DNA of 34,347 nt from Coprosoma sp963632935 (GTDB taxonomy: Bacteria > Bacillota_I > Bacilli_A > RF39 > UBA660). Under the pieces are notes generated by a model, which worked only from the letters and a program-made list of their open reading frames with translations, did not search any database and was not told the origin of the DNA. Both the position numbers and the translations under genes were made by a program. How positions within the stretch are numbered: position 1 is the first letter of the stretch; every line of letters begins with the position of its first letter. Of the stretch, positions 31,295 through 34,347 are shown in pieces. The stretch is taken from NCBI GenBank assembly GCA_963632935.1, contig CAVGWA010000013.1, positions 1-34,347 on the forward strand. The letters run 5' to 3'.

Positions 31295-31765
31295 GTGAAA
31301 CAAGAAAAGAAGAAAGATGAAGTATTGGTTTTTATTGAGAAGTATAGAAACTATTTAATAGTTATATTAGCTACAGTAATTGCTTTGACTGCTGGATTGA
31401 TTGTATCTGGTAAATTAAGCACTAAAGAAAAAATAGCAATTAAAGATAAATCTGGTATTGTTGCTAATACAAATGAAGGGATTATTAAAGAAGAAGTTTA
31501 TGAAAATTTAAAATTTTCTAATATTTCTTTAATTACTAAAGATGGTTATAGTACATTTAGTGCTGACGTTACAAATACTTCTAATGAAGACAGTAATATA
31601 GCTGATGTAAATATTGTTTTAAAGGATAAAGATGGCAATACGGTAATTACTTTAAGAGGTAATATAGGTGATACTTTAAAAGCTGGTGAGACAAGAACAA
31701 TCACAGCAGTTACAAAAGGGGAATTAGAAGGTGTAGTTACTAAAGCTATTGCTAAATTTGAATAA
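31295..31765 (+). CDS. Membrane-anchored FxLYD-like beta-domain protein
   Basis: A GTG start at 31295 with AGTAGGGAT upstream gives 156 residues: a Lys-rich head, one membrane helix (about 19-40) and an extracellular domain. The segment 'LKFSNISLITKDGYSTFSAD' followed by 'VNIVLKDKDGNTVITLRG' and 'LKAGETRTIT' (about 70-140) has the pattern of FxLYD/DUF immunoglobulin-like beta domains found in small Bacillota surface proteins. Function unknown; probably an exposed, anchored protein. Confidence 0.75.
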   Translation: MKQEKKKDEVLVFIEKYRNYLIVILATVIALTAGLIVSGKLSTKEKIAIKDKSGIVANTNEGIIKEEVYENLKFSNISLITKDGYSTFSADVTNTSNEDSNIADVNIVLKDKDGNTVITLRGNIGDTLKAGETRTITAVTKGELEGVVTKAIAKFE

Positions 31766-31818
31766 AATTTTGAGTGTGTAAAAAATTCTGTGTAAATGGA
31801 ATCTAACCACAATACTTT

Positions 31819-31842
31819 GAAACCTTAATCGGTTTCTTTTTT
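31819..31842 (+). terminator. Terminator after the FxLYD-like gene
   Basis: GAAACC (31819-31824) pairs with GGTTTC (31831-31836) and six T follow. Confidence 0.75.
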
Positions 31843-31883
31843 GTTATTTAGATAATAACACATAATATTTAATTTTCAAAGAA

Positions 31884-32228
31884 CTAAATTCTTCCATCAA
31901 ACATAATTGATAATTCAGATAATATAGGACCCCAATTTCTATATGCTTGATCCCATTTTCTGGATATATTTTTAGTAGCTAAATATAAACATTTAAGTAA
32001 TGCTATATCTGTTGGAAAAACAGATTTTGTTTTAGTAAATTTTCTAAATTGTCGATTTAAAGATTCGATTGTATTAGTAGTATACATTATTTTTCTAATT
32101 GGCTCAGAGAATTGAAAGAATGGACAAATTGCATCCCAGTTTTCTTCCCAAGTTTTAAATGCTGATGAATATTTATAGACTCTAAAATTTTTTATTCTTT
32201 TTTTGTATTTTGTTAAATATTTGAAAGG
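31884..32228 (-). pseudogene. IS256 (Mutator)-family transposase fragment, C-terminal
   Basis: The minus-strand frame reads 'AFKTWEENWDAICPFFQFSEPIRKI' (quoted to Phe here: AFKTWEENWDAICPFF) then 'YTTNTIESLNRQFRK', 'FPTDIALLKCLYLA' and 'KWDQAYRNWGPILSEL', ending in TAA. This is the well-conserved end of IS256-type transposases, including the catalytic Glu in NTIESLN. The first two thirds of the gene are missing; the frame runs into the terminator of the neighbouring ATPase gene. No terminal repeats were identified. Confidence 0.88.
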
Positions 32229-32235
32229 ATTAATG

Positions 32236-32260
32236 TAAAAAAAGAACTTTTACAGTTCTT
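32236..32260 (-). terminator. Terminator of the GspE/PilB-type gene
   Basis: On the minus strand AAGAACT (32260-32254) pairs with AGTTCTT (32248-32242), followed by a T run. It overlaps the stop codon. Confidence 0.85.
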
Positions 32261-33581
32261 CAATGTCATTAGGTGAGTATATTTCTTTATCTTTACCACC
32301 TATAAATTCACTTGTTTGTTTTTCTCTTGCAGCCATAGCTTCTTTTGTTTCCATAATAGCTTCTTTTAAAGATGAATTATTAATTATTTTATCATCATCT
32401 TCTAATTCAATCAATTTTAAAATTTCTTCAAATGTTGTTTTCCCATCTACAACTTTTTGCAAACCATCTTGTAACATGGTAGTGACATTGCCATTGCCAT
32501 AAACTAATTGTCTTATCTTTTCTTTATCAGCATTGTTACTTAACTCATCACGAATATTTTGATTTATTCTTAAAACTTCATGAATAGCAATACGTCCTTT
32601 ATAACCATCATGACAATGTTCGCAACCTTCCGCATCATATATTTCATTAACATCTTTTCCTAATACAGTTTTAAAAATAGCTTTTTCATAATCACTTGTT
32701 TTTCTTAACGTACGGCAGTTTTCACATAGACTTCTTGCTAATTTTTGTGAAACAACCCCCTCTAAGGCAGATGCTAGTAAATATTTTTGAACATCCATAT
32801 CTATTAATCTTTCAATAGTATTTAGTGCTGTATTTGTATGTAATGTAGAAAGTACTAAATGACCTGTAATAGAAGCACGAACTGCTATTTTAGCTGTTTC
32901 AGTATCACGTATTTCTCCAATCATTATAATGTTTGGATCTTGTCTTAATATAGATCTTAATGCAGTTGCAAATGTTAAACCTATTTTAGAATTTGTTTGA
33001 ACTTGGTTAATACCTCTAATATCCATTTCAATTGGGTCTTCAACTGTAATTATATTTGTCTCTGAAGTATTTAAATATTGAAGCATAGAGTATACAGTTG
33101 TACTTTTACCAGATCCAGTTGCTCCAGTAACTAAAATAATACCATTTGGAACACTAATCATTTCTAATATTTTTTTATAATTTTCATCACTAAATCCCAA
33201 TTCTTCTAACCCAGCCATACTTCTTGTATAATCCAAAATACGAATAACTATTTTTTCTCCTGTACTAACAGGTAAAGCAGAAACACGCAAATCTAAGTCA
33301 ACACCATTTATTGTGTCTTTAATCGCACCATCTTGTGGCAGCCTAGATTCTGTTATATTCATTCTTGAAATTGTTTTAATTCTTGTTGTTAAATAGTCTC
33401 TATATTCATTAGGTACTTTTGCATAATCCATTAAAATACCATCAATTCTAATTCTAATTAATAAATATTCTTCATATGGATCAAAGTGAATGTCACTCGC
33501 ATTTCTCTTAGTAGAATCAACTAATATTTCATTTATAACATCAACTATTGGCATTTTTGCAAAATCAAATGTTCTAATCAT
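32250..33581 (-). CDS. GspE/PulE/PilB-type secretion or pilus assembly ATPase
   Basis: A hexameric ATPase that powers pilin assembly in type IV pilus or type II-like systems. I start at ATG 33581, ten bases after GGAG; a TTG nine bases upstream is too close to that site. The 443 residues lack the large N-terminal MshEN domain of longer homologues. Seen are the N2-like domain (about 10-115), Walker A 'GATGSGKST' (153-161), Asp box 'ITVEDPIE', Walker B 'IIMIGEIRD' (218-226), His box 'TGHLVLSTLHTN' and the zinc tetracysteine C286/C289...C320/C323. A C-terminal Glu/Lys-rich tail of about 50 residues is extra. It is divergent from a pilin-like gene. Confidence 0.95.
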   Translation of the reverse strand: MIRTFDFAKMPIVDVINEILVDSTKRNASDIHFDPYEEYLLIRIRIDGILMDYAKVPNEYRDYLTTRIKTISRMNITESRLPQDGAIKDTINGVDLDLRVSALPVSTGEKIVIRILDYTRSMAGLEELGFSDENYKKILEMISVPNGIILVTGATGSGKSTTVYSMLQYLNTSETNIITVEDPIEMDIRGINQVQTNSKIGLTFATALRSILRQDPNIIMIGEIRDTETAKIAVRASITGHLVLSTLHTNTALNTIERLIDMDVQKYLLASALEGVVSQKLARSLCENCRTLRKTSDYEKAIFKTVLGKDVNEIYDAEGCEHCHDGYKGRIAIHEVLRINQNIRDELSNNADKEKIRQLVYGNGNVTTMLQDGLQKVVDGKTTFEEILKLIELEDDDKIINNSSLKEAIMETKEAMAAREKQTSEFIGGKDKEIYSPNDIEEL

Positions 33582-33625
33582 TTTTATCAAGCTCCTTTAT
33601 TCTTTTAGGACTAGATTTTATCCCT

Positions 33626-33645
33626 AATCTATTATATAATAGATT
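33626..33645. promoter_or_regulatory. Palindromic divergent promoter between ATPase and pilin genes
   Basis: A perfect 20-bp palindrome (two halves AATCTATTAT) contains a TATAAT on each strand: plus 33635-33640, minus 33636-33631. On the minus strand a TTGTTT -35 (33659-33654) is 17 bp away; the plus-strand -35 is poor. The symmetry suggests a regulator site that controls both pilus genes at once. Confidence 0.6.
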
Positions 33646-33678
33646 TAGAATAAAAACAATTGAAAAGGAGTAAAATTT

Positions 33679-34347
33679 ATGAATAAAAATAATAGGGGTT
33701 TTTTGTTAGCCGAATCATTAGTAGTATCTACTTTTGTTTTAACAATTTTAATTTTTCTTTTTGTTCAATTTAGAAATGTAGTAACAAATTATAAAACAAC
33801 TTATAGTTATAATAATGTTGAATCTATTTATGATTTAGGCTCTTTTAGTAATTATATAAGCACTAATAATATCAAGATAGATACTTCTTCTGATAAGCCT
33901 TATACAATTATATATAAAGATGAAACTTGCCAAATAAATGTTAATTATAGTACATTTTGTAATGACCTATTAGAAGCTATGGATATGAAATTAGTAATTT
34001 ACACTGATTCTAATATTTTAAATATACAAAATTATGTTAATAATAATAATGATGATAATATACCTCAATCTATGCGTGATTTTATTAATAAAATATCAGC
34101 TGTTAAAGTAGAAAATAAGGGAAGATTACTTGCTGAATTTAATGATGGAACTTTTGCGACAGTAGCAATGAATGATTCTAGTAAACAAAATAGTAGTGTT
34201 ATTACAGGTGTTGAATTATGTATTAATGATACTGTTACCTCAGGTGATGGATTATATAAGGATACTACTGAAACAGGAAGATGTGTTTATAAAGGAGCCA
34301 ATCCAAATAACTATATAACACTAGGTTCTGATACATATAGAATAATA
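33679..34347 (+). CDS. Type IV pilin-like protein (3' end outside the window)
   Basis: The start is ATG 33679 with AAAAGGAG upstream, and the frame is open for 223 codons to the window end. The N-terminus 'NNRGFLLAESLV' is a prepilin peptidase site: cleavage after Gly8 would leave Phe first and Glu at position five, followed by a hydrophobic helix (about 9-32). The rest is a globular domain with four cysteines. Near the end 'GLYKDTTETGRCVYKGANPN' and 'NYITLGSDTYRII' form a block I associate with exported proteins of uncultured Bacillota. It is probably a large minor pilin or adhesin tip subunit, assembled by the divergent ATPase. Confidence 0.85.
   Translation, partial: MNKNNRGFLLAESLVVSTFVLTILIFLFVQFRNVVTNYKTTYSYNNVESIYDLGSFSNYISTNNIKIDTSSDKPYTIIYKDETCQINVNYSTFCNDLLEAMDMKLVIYTDSNILNIQNYVNNNNDDNIPQSMRDFINKISAVKVENKGRLLAEFNDGTFATVAMNDSSKQNSSVITGVELCINDTVTSGDGLYKDTTETGRCVYKGANPNNYITLGSDTYRII

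Noticed and set aside
1..34347. tRNA or rRNA genes
   Set aside because: I looked for cloverleaf features such as GGTTCGA-type T-loops followed by CCA ends and found none I could support. A tRNAscan-type search would settle it.

Overview
The window is very AT-rich bacterial chromosome with short intergenic gaps, strong AGGAGG-type ribosome binding sites, sigma-A-like promoters and many U-tailed hairpin terminators. TGA is used as a stop codon and Trp is TGG, so this is not the Mycoplasma code. MraZ, a two-domain PASTA penicillin-binding protein, sortase-type surface proteins and a type IV pilus ATPase with pilin point to a Gram-positive Bacillota. An uncultured, probably gut-associated member of the Bacilli is my best guess from protein style alone.

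Layout. 1-1443 is a graveyard: two Rpn/PD-(D/E)XK scraps, a truncated frameshifted IS30 transposase and an internally deleted ISL3 relic. 1470-2450 is a collagen-like surface protein. 2594-4504 is rpsB-tsf, with an unusual SAP-like tail on S2. 4579-8466 is the front of a division/cell-wall cluster (mraZ-rsmH-ftsL-PBP) preceded by four 10-bp-spaced MraZ boxes. 8692-12295 is an insertion island: an IS110 transposase gene broken by one nonsense codon, a possible bridge RNA upstream of it, a promoter-to-terminator unit that appears to encode a structured noncoding RNA, and a complete 1640-bp ISL3 element with 25-bp inverted ends and a perfect 8-bp target duplication but a dead transposase.

12372-20716 carries a small lipoprotein, a CapA-like protein, mutL, a cysteine desulfurase, a thioredoxin-like membrane protein, rpsO, pnp and a small membrane protein. 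20805-25874 carries an adenylate-forming enzyme with altered motifs, a hybrid sensor kinase that has lost its phosphoacceptor histidine, and murD, which lies about 16 kb away from the other cell-wall genes. 26148-29282 is a pair of surface proteins: a repeat-rich one with a VPYTG motif and a thioester-domain adhesin with VPNTA. 29357-31765 holds rnc, a YebC-family gene and two small proteins. The right edge has an IS256 fragment and a divergent pair, a GspE/PilB ATPase on the minus strand and a pilin-like gene cut by the window end, sharing a palindromic promoter region.

Functional links. rpsB/tsf, rpsO/pnp and rnc/yebC are translation and RNA-turnover modules. mraZ to PBP, murD and probably the sensor pseudokinase concern the envelope. 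The collagen-like protein, the two anchored proteins and the pilus genes form an adhesion theme. The most novel-looking item is the non-protein transcription unit at about 10157-10584, where all five non-Watson-Crick pairs seen in its helices are G-U on the plus strand and would be A-C on the other.
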